From assembly GCA_023144635.1 (NCBI GenBank), contig JAGLFH010000026.1, forward strand, positions 1 to 64,000: 64,000 nt of DNA, given 5' to 3'. Positions 6,611-14,761 of this stretch are shown piece after piece. Source of the DNA: Candidatus Auribacterota bacterium (lineage in GTDB: Bacteria; Auribacterota; JAFGBW01; JAFGJP01). The notes beneath the pieces were generated by a model, which searched no databases, was not told the DNA's origin, and saw only the letters and a program-made list of their open reading frames with translations. Every line of letters begins with the position of its first letter. Within the stretch, counting starts at the first letter, position 1. Position numbers and translations under genes: made by a program.

Positions 6611-7774
6611 CTATTTAACAGGTATTAGAATGGAGATTTTAGTACCTTTACCTGGAGTGGATTTTATTATTATGTCACCATCATATTTTTTAATGATCTC
6701 GTAGCTTATTGCCATTCCCAGACCAGTTCCAACACCTTTTGCTTTTGTCGTATAAAAAGGTTCAAAAATACGTTCGAGCTTATCTGTGGGAATTCCACAA
6801 CCGTTATCAATAAATGAAATAGATATAAATCTTTTTTGTTCTTCATTTAATACTATTTCTGTACGGACCACGATAACACCATTTTTTTCAATTGCATGAA
6901 TGGCATTGTAAAGCATATTCATGAATATCTGTTGAAAGTGGTCAGAGTTTCCCCTTATTTTAGGAAGATCATTGAATTCACTTTTCATGTCAATGCGGAC
7001 AGTTATGTTCTGATATTTAAGAAGTGTGAGTATCTCCTCAAGGCATTCATTAAGGTCAATAAGGTTTTCTTCATTAGAGATCTGAAGGAAATTAAGATGA
7101 TTTCGGATTATTCTAATGCTGCGCTTTAGCTGATTATGCGTTATACCTATATACTTTTTCAAAAATTCAAGTTCTTCTCCATCTAATATATTTTTATTGC
7201 TGATTTTTTTTTGTATTATATGAAGATATCCTTCTATTGCAGACAAAGGATTACTGACTTCATGTATGATCCCTGCAGAAAGTTGTCCTGAATACGCAAG
7301 TTTTCGGGATTTTATCATATCCCTCTCCATGGCCTTATTAAGATCCTTGATCTTATCTATGTTTTTGCTGTCTTCGAGTATCTGGTGTTTCAGGTTTATA
7401 CTGCTTTCTATTGTGTCTAAAAATTTTTCAGTATCATAGGGCTTTACAATGTAGTCATAAGCGCCATAGCGGACTGCTGCCCGGGCCGATTCAACAGAAG
7501 CATATCCAGTAAGCATAATAACTTGTATGGTAGGATCTATTTTCTTGATATGTCTAAGTACATCTATCCCGTTCATCCTTGGCATAGAAATATCTGAAAT
7601 AACAAGGTCAGGCGGGGACTCTTTTATATGTTCAAGAGCAGTTATTCCGTCTTCAAAGAATTTTAGGGAATAAGTATCTTCAAGAACCATTTTTATAGAT
7701 TCTCTGATATTAGGGTTATCATCAATTATCAGAAGTGTTGCAAGTTTAGATCTTACTGTTTGTGCTTTTTGCAT
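6611..7774 (-). CDS. Receiver-histidine kinase protein (REC-HisKA-HATPase)
   Basis: 387 aa, cytosolic, no membrane segment. An N-terminal receiver domain (residues 12-125) has the acidic pair D18/D19, phospho-acceptor D61 and K111 in VKPYD. A linker leads to a HisKA domain with H171 in GIIHEVSNPLSAIEGY and an HATPase_c domain (N-box LYNAIHAI, then DNGCGIP, FEPFYTTK and GVGTGLGM). The receiver-first order suggests a relay that takes phosphate from another kinase. ATG at 7774 has an AAAAGGG ribosome-binding site and overlaps the end of the upstream sigma-54 activator gene by 29 nt; a TTG start at 7810 is less likely. Ends the three-gene operon 10922-6611. Confidence 0.9.
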   Translation of the reverse strand: MQKAQTVRSKLATLLIIDDNPNIRESIKMVLEDTYSLKFFEDGITALEHIKESPPDLVISDISMPRMNGIDVLRHIKKIDPTIQVIMLTGYASVESARAAVRYGAYDYIVKPYDTEKFLDTIESSINLKHQILEDSKNIDKIKDLNKAMERDMIKSRKLAYSGQLSAGIIHEVSNPLSAIEGYLHIIQKKISNKNILDGEELEFLKKYIGITHNQLKRSIRIIRNHLNFLQISNEENLIDLNECLEEILTLLKYQNITVRIDMKSEFNDLPKIRGNSDHFQQIFMNMLYNAIHAIEKNGVIVVRTEIVLNEEQKRFISISFIDNGCGIPTDKLERIFEPFYTTKAKGVGTGLGMAISYEIIKKYDGDIIIKSTPGKGTKISILIPVK

Positions 7775-9191
7775 AAGTACCCTTTTTAAAGATTTTCTGA
7801 TTAATTCCAAGTTTGTCCATTTTATATTTAAGTATTCTTCTTGTAGTGCCTAGCTTTTCTGCTGCTTCTGTAATTAATCCTCTGCTGATAGAAAGAGCAT
7901 TAGTTATTATTTCCTTCTCTTTTAGACTTACATGTTCTTCAAGCTGTAATGTATCAGTCCGGACAAAAATATCTTTCTCCTGTTCTTCATTAATGACCTC
8001 AACTATTGTTCTCGGAATAAGGTCTTTTTCAATAGTTTCTAAATCGTTCATAAGTGTCATATTCTCAACAGTATTTTGGAGCTCTCGAATGTTTCCGGGC
8101 CATTGGTATTGCTTAAAAATATCTATTACTTCTTCAGAAAAAGGAATCGGTTCAACATAAAGTTTATTTGAAATTAGCTTTGAGAAGTATGATACAAGTT
8201 CCGGTATATCTTCTTTTCGGCATCTTAGAGGTGCTATGTGGATAGGTATTACATTTAGCCGGTAATAAAGGTCTTCTCGGAATCTCTTTTTTTGTACTTC
8301 TATCATCAGATCTTTATTTGTTGCTGCGATAAAACGAATGTTTACTTTTATTGAAGAATGGCTTCCTACTTTCCTGTATTCTTTTTCCTGTATTGTTCTG
8401 AGAAGTTTTACCTGAACAGATAAAGGTATGTCTCCTATTTCATCTAGAAAAAGAGTTCCTCCGTCTGCAGCTTCGATAAAACCAATATGATCTTTATCTG
8501 CACCTGTAAAAGATCCTTTTAGATGCCCAAAAAGTTCTGACTCTATAAGCTTCTCAGGTATTGCCGATAAGTGTACTGCAAAAAATGGTTTTTTGTTGCG
8601 GGTGCTTTCATCATGAATGGCTCGTGCGATGACTTCTTTACCTGTGCCAGACTCACCTGTGAGAAGTATTGTAGAATCAGTTTTTGATATTTTTTTTATC
8701 TTCTTAAAGATGTCGGAAAGAGTGGTCTCTTTTCCTATCACTTTTTGAGGATGAGTTGGGGTGTAAAAACTTTCAAAATCATTTCTTGGAGAATTTTTTA
8801 TATAATGTTTTTGCCTTTCCTCATAATCTTTAATGCTTTTTTCGGTTACTTCAAGTATTTCTTCGATCGAATATGGTTTAGTAATATAATCATAAGCGCC
8901 GAGTTTCATGCATTGAACTGCAGTTTTTATGGTTTTGGTTGCAGTCAGCATAATTACTAAAATATCAGATCCTTTTTCTCTAAGCTTTTTCAAGAATTCT
9001 ATTCCATTCATTTTGGGCATGCTTATGTCGAGGAATACAAGATGATATTTCTCATGGTCAAAACTTTCTAAGGCTTCTGCAGGATTTGAAAAATCAGAAA
9101 CGTGGTAATCATCTTCCAGAAGCATTTTCATAGATTCCCTGATACCTGTTTCATCATCAACTATCAAAATATGATATTTTTTCTTTTTCAT
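7746..9191 (-). CDS. NtrC-family sigma-54-dependent response regulator
   Basis: 481 aa. Receiver domain (6-120, acceptor D55), AAA+ domain with Walker A GESGTGKE (179-186), the sigma-54 contact loop GSFTGA (226-231, where GAFTGA is commonest), Walker B GGTLFLDE (about 244-251), and a C-terminal Fis-type helix-turn-helix (ITEAAEKLGTTRRILKYKMDKL, about 436-458, two parts). It would open sigma-54 promoters when phosphorylated, presumably by the GAF kinase encoded 21 nt upstream. The set of targets is not visible. The extreme C-terminus is lysine-rich and is encoded within the overlap with the next gene. Confidence 0.95.
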   Translation of the reverse strand: MKKKKYHILIVDDETGIRESMKMLLEDDYHVSDFSNPAEALESFDHEKYHLVFLDISMPKMNGIEFLKKLREKGSDILVIMLTATKTIKTAVQCMKLGAYDYITKPYSIEEILEVTEKSIKDYEERQKHYIKNSPRNDFESFYTPTHPQKVIGKETTLSDIFKKIKKISKTDSTILLTGESGTGKEVIARAIHDESTRNKKPFFAVHLSAIPEKLIESELFGHLKGSFTGADKDHIGFIEAADGGTLFLDEIGDIPLSVQVKLLRTIQEKEYRKVGSHSSIKVNIRFIAATNKDLMIEVQKKRFREDLYYRLNVIPIHIAPLRCRKEDIPELVSYFSKLISNKLYVEPIPFSEEVIDIFKQYQWPGNIRELQNTVENMTLMNDLETIEKDLIPRTIVEVINEEQEKDIFVRTDTLQLEEHVSLKEKEIITNALSISRGLITEAAEKLGTTRRILKYKMDKLGINQKIFKKGTYAKSTNSKI

Positions 9192-9212
9192 GGATCAATG
9201 CTCCATTTTTTA

Positions 9213-10922
9213 TTAATGGTTATGTTCCAGTAACCTGTCTTTAAATCTATCAAAAACGATATTTTGTTCTTCTTTTGTACTGTTTTTGCTTTTATCAGAA
9301 GGAATATTAATGTGAATAATACTGTCGTTCTCCGAATTGTCTGAAATTAATTTCCAACCATGAGCTTCAATTATTTTTTTAGAAATAGTTAAACCAAGTC
9401 CCAGGCCTTTGATCTTTGTTGTAAAAAACGGCTCGAACATTTTTTTACGGATATCTTCCGTTATTCCCGGGCCTTCATCCTTTATAGAAAAGTACAAAGC
9501 GGCACTTTCATCTTTTTTAAGAGATATTGAAATTGTCCCTTTTCCTTTCATTGCCTGAACAGAGTTTTTAAAAATGTTATGGAGAGCAATAGAAATATTT
9601 TTTTCATCAATAAGTACAAATGATGAAAGCTCTTTTTCATGCAGATGCTTTATTGAGATGTTTTTATATTCTTTTGAAATTTCAGAAGAGACTTTTTTGA
9701 TTATTTCAAGGAAATCTTTTTTTTCTTTGTATAGAGTAACCGGGTGGGAAAAGAACAAAAGATCTTCAACAAGAGAATTTAGGTGATCTACTTCTTTACC
9801 TACAACATTGAAAAAGTCCTTCCTGAAAGATTCGTTTTTGTATTTTTTTGGTAAAAGCTGGGTGAAAGTCTTTATTGATACCAGAGCATTCTTAAGTTCA
9901 TGAGAACTTCTCATTGCAAGAGTTCGCACAAAGTCCATATTAATGTCTTTTTTTTCATGAGGAATGTCTTTGGCTATATTTTCTTGTTCACTTATACTGC
10001 TGGAAGTTTCAATCTTTTTGTTTTTTTCAACGCTCATTTTGTTTTTGTTAAATGTTTTTGCAAAACTATTTGTCAGAGCTAGCAGGAGAGAGTAATCATT
10101 TTCCGTAAAATCCATGCCTGAGATCTTATTATTTACCCCAATAGCGCCAATAAGAGAACCATTATCAATAACAGGAGAAAAAGCAGTTAATCCTAAAGAC
10201 TTCATATTTATCTTTGCCTGTTTGTAAGATGGATCTGTTGAATTTAAGTCTTTTCTCAAAAGAGACCTGTTTGAGAAAAGAAAGGCCATTATTCCTTCAG
10301 AAGGGAGAAATTCTATTTTATTACAGACTTTTTCAGAAAAACCTATAGATGATTTGATCTTGTAAACATTACCATCTTCTCTTATAAAGCAGATATTAGA
10401 AACACCGAGAATGTTTTTTATAAATTCTAAAAAATCAGAGGAGTGTTTTTGTCTATCAGAAGAAGCGTCTATAAGTAAGTGCAGGCTTTTCACTGCTTCT
10501 ATGATCTGAAATGTATTGTATGATGCTTGTGGATGTTGATATAAATGTTCTTTTTGCTGTTTTGATATTATTTTTAAATCAAGCAGATTAAGTAAGCGCT
10601 TTTTTATTAATTTTTGAGGAGTGTTTAGCTGTATTACATCCTTAACTCCAAGGTCTATAAGAGAATAGGAAAAGTCAGGTTTTGATTCCTTTACAAGAAC
10701 AGAAATAAATGAATCAGGTGAAACAGCCAGTATTTTTTCTATTACAGGAACAATTTTTTGTCTGAGGCTGGGAGCATGCAGTATAAAAAGATCAGCGATA
10801 CTTACGAATTCTTTGATATCTTCTGTTAAAGAAATTTCAATGATCTGAAAAATATTTTCGCTAATATCTTTCAGCGATTGTAATATGTTTTTGTCATTGT
10901 GTATAAATACGACATTTTTCAT
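9213..10922 (-). CDS. GAF-domain sensor histidine kinase with N-terminal receiver-like domain
   Basis: 569 aa, soluble. Residues 1-115 look like a receiver fold (VVFIHNDKNILQSLKDI, then ADLFILHAPSL), but the phospho-acceptor Asp is not conserved, so it is probably a degenerate receiver. A GAF domain (about 140-290), a linker, a HisKA helix with H-E-L-K-N (SSHELKNALVSIKTF, about 335-349), and HATPase_c (NIFKNSVQAM, DEGPGITED, FEPFFTTK, GLGLGLTIS) follow. First gene of the operon, likely the cognate kinase of the sigma-54 activator. The kinase half resembles PrsK of PEP-CTERM systems, but no PEP-CTERM protein is seen here. Confidence 0.88.
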   Translation of the reverse strand: MKNVVFIHNDKNILQSLKDISENIFQIIEISLTEDIKEFVSIADLFILHAPSLRQKIVPVIEKILAVSPDSFISVLVKESKPDFSYSLIDLGVKDVIQLNTPQKLIKKRLLNLLDLKIISKQQKEHLYQHPQASYNTFQIIEAVKSLHLLIDASSDRQKHSSDFLEFIKNILGVSNICFIREDGNVYKIKSSIGFSEKVCNKIEFLPSEGIMAFLFSNRSLLRKDLNSTDPSYKQAKINMKSLGLTAFSPVIDNGSLIGAIGVNNKISGMDFTENDYSLLLALTNSFAKTFNKNKMSVEKNKKIETSSSISEQENIAKDIPHEKKDINMDFVRTLAMRSSHELKNALVSIKTFTQLLPKKYKNESFRKDFFNVVGKEVDHLNSLVEDLLFFSHPVTLYKEKKDFLEIIKKVSSEISKEYKNISIKHLHEKELSSFVLIDEKNISIALHNIFKNSVQAMKGKGTISISLKKDESAALYFSIKDEGPGITEDIRKKMFEPFFTTKIKGLGLGLTISKKIIEAHGWKLISDNSENDSIIHINIPSDKSKNSTKEEQNIVFDRFKDRLLEHNH

Positions 10923-10930
10923 TAAATTAT

Positions 10931-10959
10931 ATTATATATAAAAAACATTAATTTGACAA
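10931..10959 (-). promoter_or_regulatory. Possible sigma-70 promoter of the kinase-regulator operon
   Basis: On the minus strand TTGTCA (10959-10954) and TATAAT (10936-10931) are 17 nt apart. The expected transcription start (about 10924) would lie 2 nt before the kinase ATG at 10922, implying an almost leaderless mRNA; indeed no Shine-Dalgarno is seen before this ATG. The region is very AT-rich, so a chance match is possible. Confidence 0.38.
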
Positions 10960-11154
10960 ATATTATATTAGTTTCTCACATTTAAATATTTGTATATAAA
11001 AAGTGAAAGAAAAATAATAAATATTTAGAGATGAAATTATTATTTATCCTATTTATTAAGACCTTTTTCCTTTCAGCAGAAGTAACCATAAGATATAATA
11101 TTTTAGCAGGTTGATGAAAGTGAAGACAAAAGCTTTAAACCGGACAACTGGATA

Positions 11155-12786
11155 ATGAAAAAAGAACATTTTGAGATGATACTGACTTCTCAGTATATTA
11201 ATGAAAATTTCAAAAATGAGCATTTGGGATTAAAGAATATACCTCACAGAAGGCCTATAGAATATATAATTGCAAATGGCGTCGATGCTTATAATGAGAA
11301 AAATTTTATTTCTTTTGTTTCTGATGTTATAGGTATTAAAGCTGTGGAGCTAACAGATAAGAACCCTGATGAATCACTTAAAGTATCTTTTCCTTTCAAA
11401 ATAGCGTATGCATATAAAGTTGCGCCTCTTCTTTTAAAAGAGGATATTCTCGAAATAGCATGTATTGATCCTCTTGAAAAGGAAATTATAGAGGATATTG
11501 AGATTTTAACCGGCTACTCACTAAAATGCTACCTTTGTGGTAAATACTCTCTTGATTCCTTTCTAGAGAGATTTTATAGAAAGAACTGGGTACATGCTCC
11601 TATTAAAGATATTGATGAGGATATTGATTTTTTCCAGGATGAGCCGGATGTTTTCAAAATATTTATTGATATACTTAATGATGCTTTAAAACAGGGAGTC
11701 GAAAAGATCTTTATTCAGCATTCAAAAGAGTCCCTTACCGTTGAATACTACATTGATGGTGTCTCAAAAAGAGCATATGTTCCTCCTCTCTTTGAAAAGA
11801 AGTATGACAAGTTCTGTTTTTTGTTAAATCTCAAAGGTGAACATCTAAGGGAAGTAAAAGAAGATATAATCTATCATTTTTTCATTGACGATAAATATGA
11901 AGCTTTCCGGATATTTCTTACTCCTACGAATAAAGGAAGCATTATAAGGGTCGATATTCCCGCGAATCAGGTAAAGAACATACCTGATCTTGATCTTGAT
12001 TATTTTAGTGCAGAAGAAAGGAGATGCCTTGACGAATATCAGAAAAAGTCACCAGGCATTCTTTTTATTACTTTTAAAGAAGATGAGAACTATGCTTTTT
12101 ATCATGCTGTTTGTGAAAAACTTGGAAAAAATGTAAATAGGGGAGTTTTGGTAGAGGATTATATGGTAAAACCATCCCATAATCTTTCACATATTTTAAG
12201 TAAGGATATTAATTGTAATAAAGAGTTTCGGCTGATTGATTATTTTTCTAAACTTTCTCCTGATCTTATATGCGTAAGAAGCGAAAAGCTGATATCTTTT
12301 GTGAATGATTTCATACACATATCCTATACACTTGGAATACCTGTTATTTGCAGCTTACCTTTTAATGAAATAAAAGAAGCAATTACTTTTTTGTCGCAAA
12401 AAATGGATAAAGAAAACAGATTTTTTTTAAGCCTTCAGAATATAGTGGGCTTAATGGCATTAAAAAGTTATCGCCATGTATGTCCGGTTTGCAGTGTGGA
12501 TGTGCAGATTAATCCTAAGAATATAGAACTATTAAAGAATATAGATGATGATATTATTACGGTAAAAGAAGCCAGGGCTTGTTCTGTGTGTAATGACAGA
12601 GGATATATGGGCAGAGATTTTTTGACAGATACTGTTTTTTTGAATGAAACCGGTCATCTAAAAGATGTAGAATATAGTAAGGCATTTATGGATTATGGAA
12701 TAAAAACAGACTATTATGAAAAAGCAGTTAAAAAAATTATAAAAAGACAGACCACAATAAAAGAGATCGAAAGGATATTATCATGA
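11155..12786 (+). CDS. GspE/PilB-like protein with lost ATPase motifs (T2SS pseudo-ATPase)
   Basis: 543 aa. It aligns by eye over its whole length with GspE (23470-25170): an MshEN/T2SSE_N domain (about 25-150), then the N2 domain (DILNDALKQGVEKIFIQ in place of NQIIFEGIKSRATDIHIE), then the RecA-like domain. The Walker A position (about residue 300-312) reads GILFITFKEDENYAFYH instead of GPTGSGKTTT; Walker B (PDIIMVGEIRD in GspE) reads PDLICVRSEKL; the STLHTND His box reads CSLPFNE. Only the tetracysteine zinc motif survives (CPVC at about 443 and CSVCNDRGYMGR at about 474-485). It overlaps gspG by 4 nt (ATGA), so a structural or regulatory role in secretion is likely. Confidence 0.82.
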   Translation: MKKEHFEMILTSQYINENFKNEHLGLKNIPHRRPIEYIIANGVDAYNEKNFISFVSDVIGIKAVELTDKNPDESLKVSFPFKIAYAYKVAPLLLKEDILEIACIDPLEKEIIEDIEILTGYSLKCYLCGKYSLDSFLERFYRKNWVHAPIKDIDEDIDFFQDEPDVFKIFIDILNDALKQGVEKIFIQHSKESLTVEYYIDGVSKRAYVPPLFEKKYDKFCFLLNLKGEHLREVKEDIIYHFFIDDKYEAFRIFLTPTNKGSIIRVDIPANQVKNIPDLDLDYFSAEERRCLDEYQKKSPGILFITFKEDENYAFYHAVCEKLGKNVNRGVLVEDYMVKPSHNLSHILSKDINCNKEFRLIDYFSKLSPDLICVRSEKLISFVNDFIHISYTLGIPVICSLPFNEIKEAITFLSQKMDKENRFFLSLQNIVGLMALKSYRHVCPVCSVDVQINPKNIELLKNIDDDIITVKEARACSVCNDRGYMGRDFLTDTVFLNETGHLKDVEYSKAFMDYGIKTDYYEKAVKKIIKRQTTIKEIERILS

Positions 12787-13220
12787 AAGTTTATAGTGTT
12801 AAAAGAGGATTTACTTTGATAGAACTTATGGTTGTTATAATAATACTCGGGATCCTTGCAGGTGCAGTTATTCCAAAACTTGCAGGAAGGACGCGGCAGG
12901 CCAGAATAGTGGCTGCAGGTGCAGATATAAACAGTAATATCTCCGTTGCTCTTGATCTTTATGAAACCGATAATGGTACGTTTCCTACGACTTCACAGGG
13001 ACTTAAGGCTTTACTAGAAAAGCCTTCCTCTGCACCTACACCCATAAACTGGAGTGGTCCGTATCTTAAAAAGGGGATTCCAAAAGATCCATGGGGACAG
13101 GTATATATATATACATCACCAGGCAGCAAGAACGCTCAGTGGTATGACCTTTCTTCTTCAGGTCCTGATGCAAAAAAGAACACAGAAGATGACATAGTAA
13201 ATTGGGAACAAAACAACTGA
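12783..13220 (+). CDS. gspG: Type II secretion major pseudopilin GspG
   Basis: 145 aa. Prepilin leader MKVYSVKRG, cleaved before FTLIELMVVIIILGILAG by the prepilin peptidase GspO (not in the window); E at mature position 5 is present. The C-terminal half has the GspG pattern: YETDNGTFPTTSQGLKALL, a GPYLKKGIPKDPWG block, and the Ca2+-site loop LSSSGPDAKKNTEDDI. It forms the shaft of the periplasmic pseudopilus that pushes substrates through the secretin. It starts inside the stop of the pseudo-ATPase gene, so the two are translationally coupled and separate from the minus-strand gsp operon. Confidence 0.96.
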   Translation: MKVYSVKRGFTLIELMVVIIILGILAGAVIPKLAGRTRQARIVAAGADINSNISVALDLYETDNGTFPTTSQGLKALLEKPSSAPTPINWSGPYLKKGIPKDPWGQVYIYTSPGSKNAQWYDLSSSGPDAKKNTEDDIVNWEQNN

Positions 13221-13249
13221 AAAATCGTTTTTTAAGTGAAAAAATTGTT

Positions 13250-13288
13250 TTGACATAGCCTGGAAAATGGTTTAACCTTTAAAAGGTT
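13250..13288 (+). promoter_or_regulatory. Possible promoter/operator of the MerR-type gene
   Basis: TTGACA (13250-13255), 17 nt, then TAACCT (13273-13278, a poor -10). A perfect inverted repeat AACCTTT-A-AAAGGTT (13274-13288) overlaps the -10, a plausible autoregulatory site. The long leader (about 100 nt) to the ATG at 13388 is unexplained. Confidence 0.38.
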
Positions 13289-13387
13289 TAATTGCTGATG
13301 AAATAAGCTATCAAAACTGCTAATTTATGCAGTTCTTTTCAGCAAGATGTATCTATAAATTTTACAGTTACAACACGGATTATTGAT

Positions 13388-13882
13388 ATGCTTTTAGATA
13401 AAACAACGTATACGACTCAAGAAGTTGTTAAACTAACCGGTTTAGAACATCACCATCTGCGCTACTATGATATGTTGGAGATCTTTTCTCCCAGCGTCCA
13501 GTCAACAAGGTATAAAAGAAAAAAATATTCATCTCTTGACGTTCTTGTGCTTCAGGCGATATCTGCTCTTAAAAGTAAAGGTATGCCATTTATTAGAATT
13601 CGAAAAGTGATTGAAAATCTGAAAGAACATTACGGCCTTAAAAAACCATTCCATTCAGCTTTAGACGGAAGGCAGAACATCACTATTCTTACAGATGGAA
13701 TGAGAGATTTTTATATTTGTTTTAATGACCATGAAGTTGTTGAGCATCTTAAGGCAGGGGGACAATACATGCTTCTTGATGTTAGTGATATAGCGTGTGA
13801 CCTTAAAGAAAAGATCCGCGCCCTCCAGATGTATAAAAAGAAAAGAGCAATGAAAAAGTTTAGAAAAGTCGCATCAAGATAA
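13388..13882 (+). CDS. MerR-like DNA-binding regulator
   Basis: 164 aa. The N-terminal winged helix (about 6-75) has the MerR layout: YTTQEVVKLTGLEHHHLRYYD for the helix-turn-helix, then the wing (STRYKRKKYSSLDVLVLQAI) and the SKGMPFIRIRKVI helix. The C-terminal part (about 95-140) is a short domain without the cysteines of metal-sensing MerR proteins; it resembles HspR/FrzS-associated MerR-type proteins only loosely. Basic tail (KKKRAMKKFRKVASR). It sits between gspG and gspD, so it may control the secretion genes, but no binding site is proven. Confidence 0.82.
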   Translation: MLLDKTTYTTQEVVKLTGLEHHHLRYYDMLEIFSPSVQSTRYKRKKYSSLDVLVLQAISALKSKGMPFIRIRKVIENLKEHYGLKKPFHSALDGRQNITILTDGMRDFYICFNDHEVVEHLKAGGQYMLLDVSDIACDLKEKIRALQMYKKKRAMKKFRKVASR

Positions 13883-13995
13883 AACCAGACTCAAGATTCC
13901 AGACTCCAGACTCAAAAATAAATCCAAAAAAACTCTGCAACTTTTGTGTGTGAATCCCTGCTTATTAGTGGTTAATTAGCTTTTTCTTTTTTTTA

Positions 13996-14030
13996 CACGG
14001 GCGCAGTCAAGCGGTGCCCCTACTAATAGG
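13996..14030 (+). repeat. Family-D palindromic repeat
   Basis: CACGGGCGCAGTCAAGCGGT plus GCCCCTACTAATAGG. GGGCGC and GCGGTGCCC form a hairpin. The second copy is at 17664-17692 (GCGGGCGCAGTCAAGCGGCG plus CCCCTATC). Confidence 0.7.
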
Positions 14031-14100
14031 CTTTGCCAGTTGTCAGCCTTCAGCGGTTAGCTAGAACCTAAAACCCAGAACTTTTCTTTCTTATAATATA

Positions 14101-14192
14101 TGTGCAAAGCACATTTAAATCCTGAGCGACCGAAGGAAGTCGAAGGACCTTAACTTTAGGCACTTTAAATACTTTAGTGCACTTTAGGCATT
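14101..14192 (+). repeat. Family-A repeat, long form with nested element
   Basis: TGTGCAAAGCACA, then TTTAAATCCTGAGCGACCG and AAGGAAGTCGAAGGA, then CCTTAACTTTAGGCAC and CTTTAGTGCACTTTAGGCAT. Compared with the short copies (2861, 39977), the TTTAAATCCTGAGCG...GTCGAAGGA block is an extra piece between GCAC and CCTTAAC. Confidence 0.75.
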
Positions 14193-14215
14193 TCTTTTTT
14201 TCTTGAGTCTTGCTT

Positions 14216-14250
14216 GCCCTGAGTACTTCGACAAGCTCAGTGTAGACTAT
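14216..14250 (+). repeat. Family-B repeat
   Basis: GCCCTGAGTACTTCGACAAG followed by CTCAGTGTAGACTAT; matches 6321-6360 and 17570-17607. Confidence 0.7.
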
Positions 14251-14356
14251 AGTAGAAAGGTGTGTGGCGTGCTTTTTTTCAAGGAGATTACCACGCCCTT
14301 AAAAGGGACTGCAATGACAATATTTTCTTTTCTTTTTTCTCTGTGTTCTCGGTGTG

Positions 14357-14400
14357 CGTGCTGAAAGTCCGCCGGGGCGGATGGCTAATCTTCTTTTTTT
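14357..14400 (+). repeat. Family-C repeat
   Basis: GCGTGCTGAAAGTCCGCCGG then GGCGGATGGCTAATCTTC and a T-run. TCCGCC/GGCGGA is a perfect 6-bp palindromic stem. A near-identical copy is at 17614-17656. The terminal GGCTAAT also ends other repeats at 2828 and 58868. Confidence 0.72.
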
Positions 14401-14422
14401 CTAACTACGGACGATGGTCTGT

Positions 14423-14749
14423 CTAAATCTTTTCTACGTTTTTATTTATCCAGTAAAGGTAATCAGGGTTTCCTCTTTTTATGGGGACCATGATTATTTC
14501 AGGAACAGTATTGCTGTGATGTTCAAGAACATATTTTTCTACAGAAGGGTAAAGTGATTCCTTTGTCTTAAGAATCATTAGGCATTCTTTAGATTCTTTA
14601 ATGTTATTTTTCCACCAGTAATGAGACTCTACATTATTAACTATGTTAAGGCATGCAATGAGCTTTCTTGTAAGTAGATGTTCTCCTAATTCTCTTGCTT
14701 TTTCAATGCTGTCAATGGTTACGTAAATAATTGCATATTGACCTTCCAT
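14423..14749 (-). CDS. cutA: Divalent-cation tolerance protein CutA
   Basis: 108 aa, full length for the trimeric CutA1 family. Signature blocks: YVTIDSIEKARELGEHLLTRKLIACLNI at the N-terminus (two parts), VESHYWWKNNIKESKE in the middle (the WWK motif) and NTVPEIIMVPIKRGNPDYLYWI at the end. Originally linked to copper tolerance in E. coli; the biochemical role is still uncertain. AGAGGT ribosome-binding site before the ATG. It follows the dUTPase gene by 12 nt on the same strand and is probably co-transcribed. Confidence 0.95.
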   Translation of the reverse strand: MEGQYAIIYVTIDSIEKARELGEHLLTRKLIACLNIVNNVESHYWWKNNIKESKECLMILKTKESLYPSVEKYVLEHHSNTVPEIIMVPIKRGNPDYLYWINKNVEKI

Positions 14750-14761
14750 ATTGACCTCTTT

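Larger units (their letters stand above)
13883..14422. other. Repeat-rich non-coding stretch
   Basis: No gene. In order: family D (13996-14030), family A long form (14101-14192), family B (14216-14250), a variant CTCTGTGTTCTCGGTGTG (about 14339-14356) and family C (14357-14400). These are spliced together with little unique sequence. The end (GGCTAATCTTC) precedes the stop of cutA at 14423. Confidence 0.8.

Noticed and set aside
7775-7810. Upstream TTG start for the receiver-kinase gene
   Set aside because: The ATG at 7774 has a ribosome-binding site and already starts just before the receiver domain; the extension would overlap the activator gene by 65 nt.
9213-10922. Assignment as PrsK of a PEP-CTERM sorting system
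   Set aside because: The kinase-activator pair resembles PrsK/PrsR, but no exosortase, PEP-CTERM protein or exopolysaccharide gene is in the window.
13883-14422. Repeat cluster as a CRISPR array
   Set aside because: The repeats are of different families, irregularly spaced, and not separated by unique spacers of constant length.
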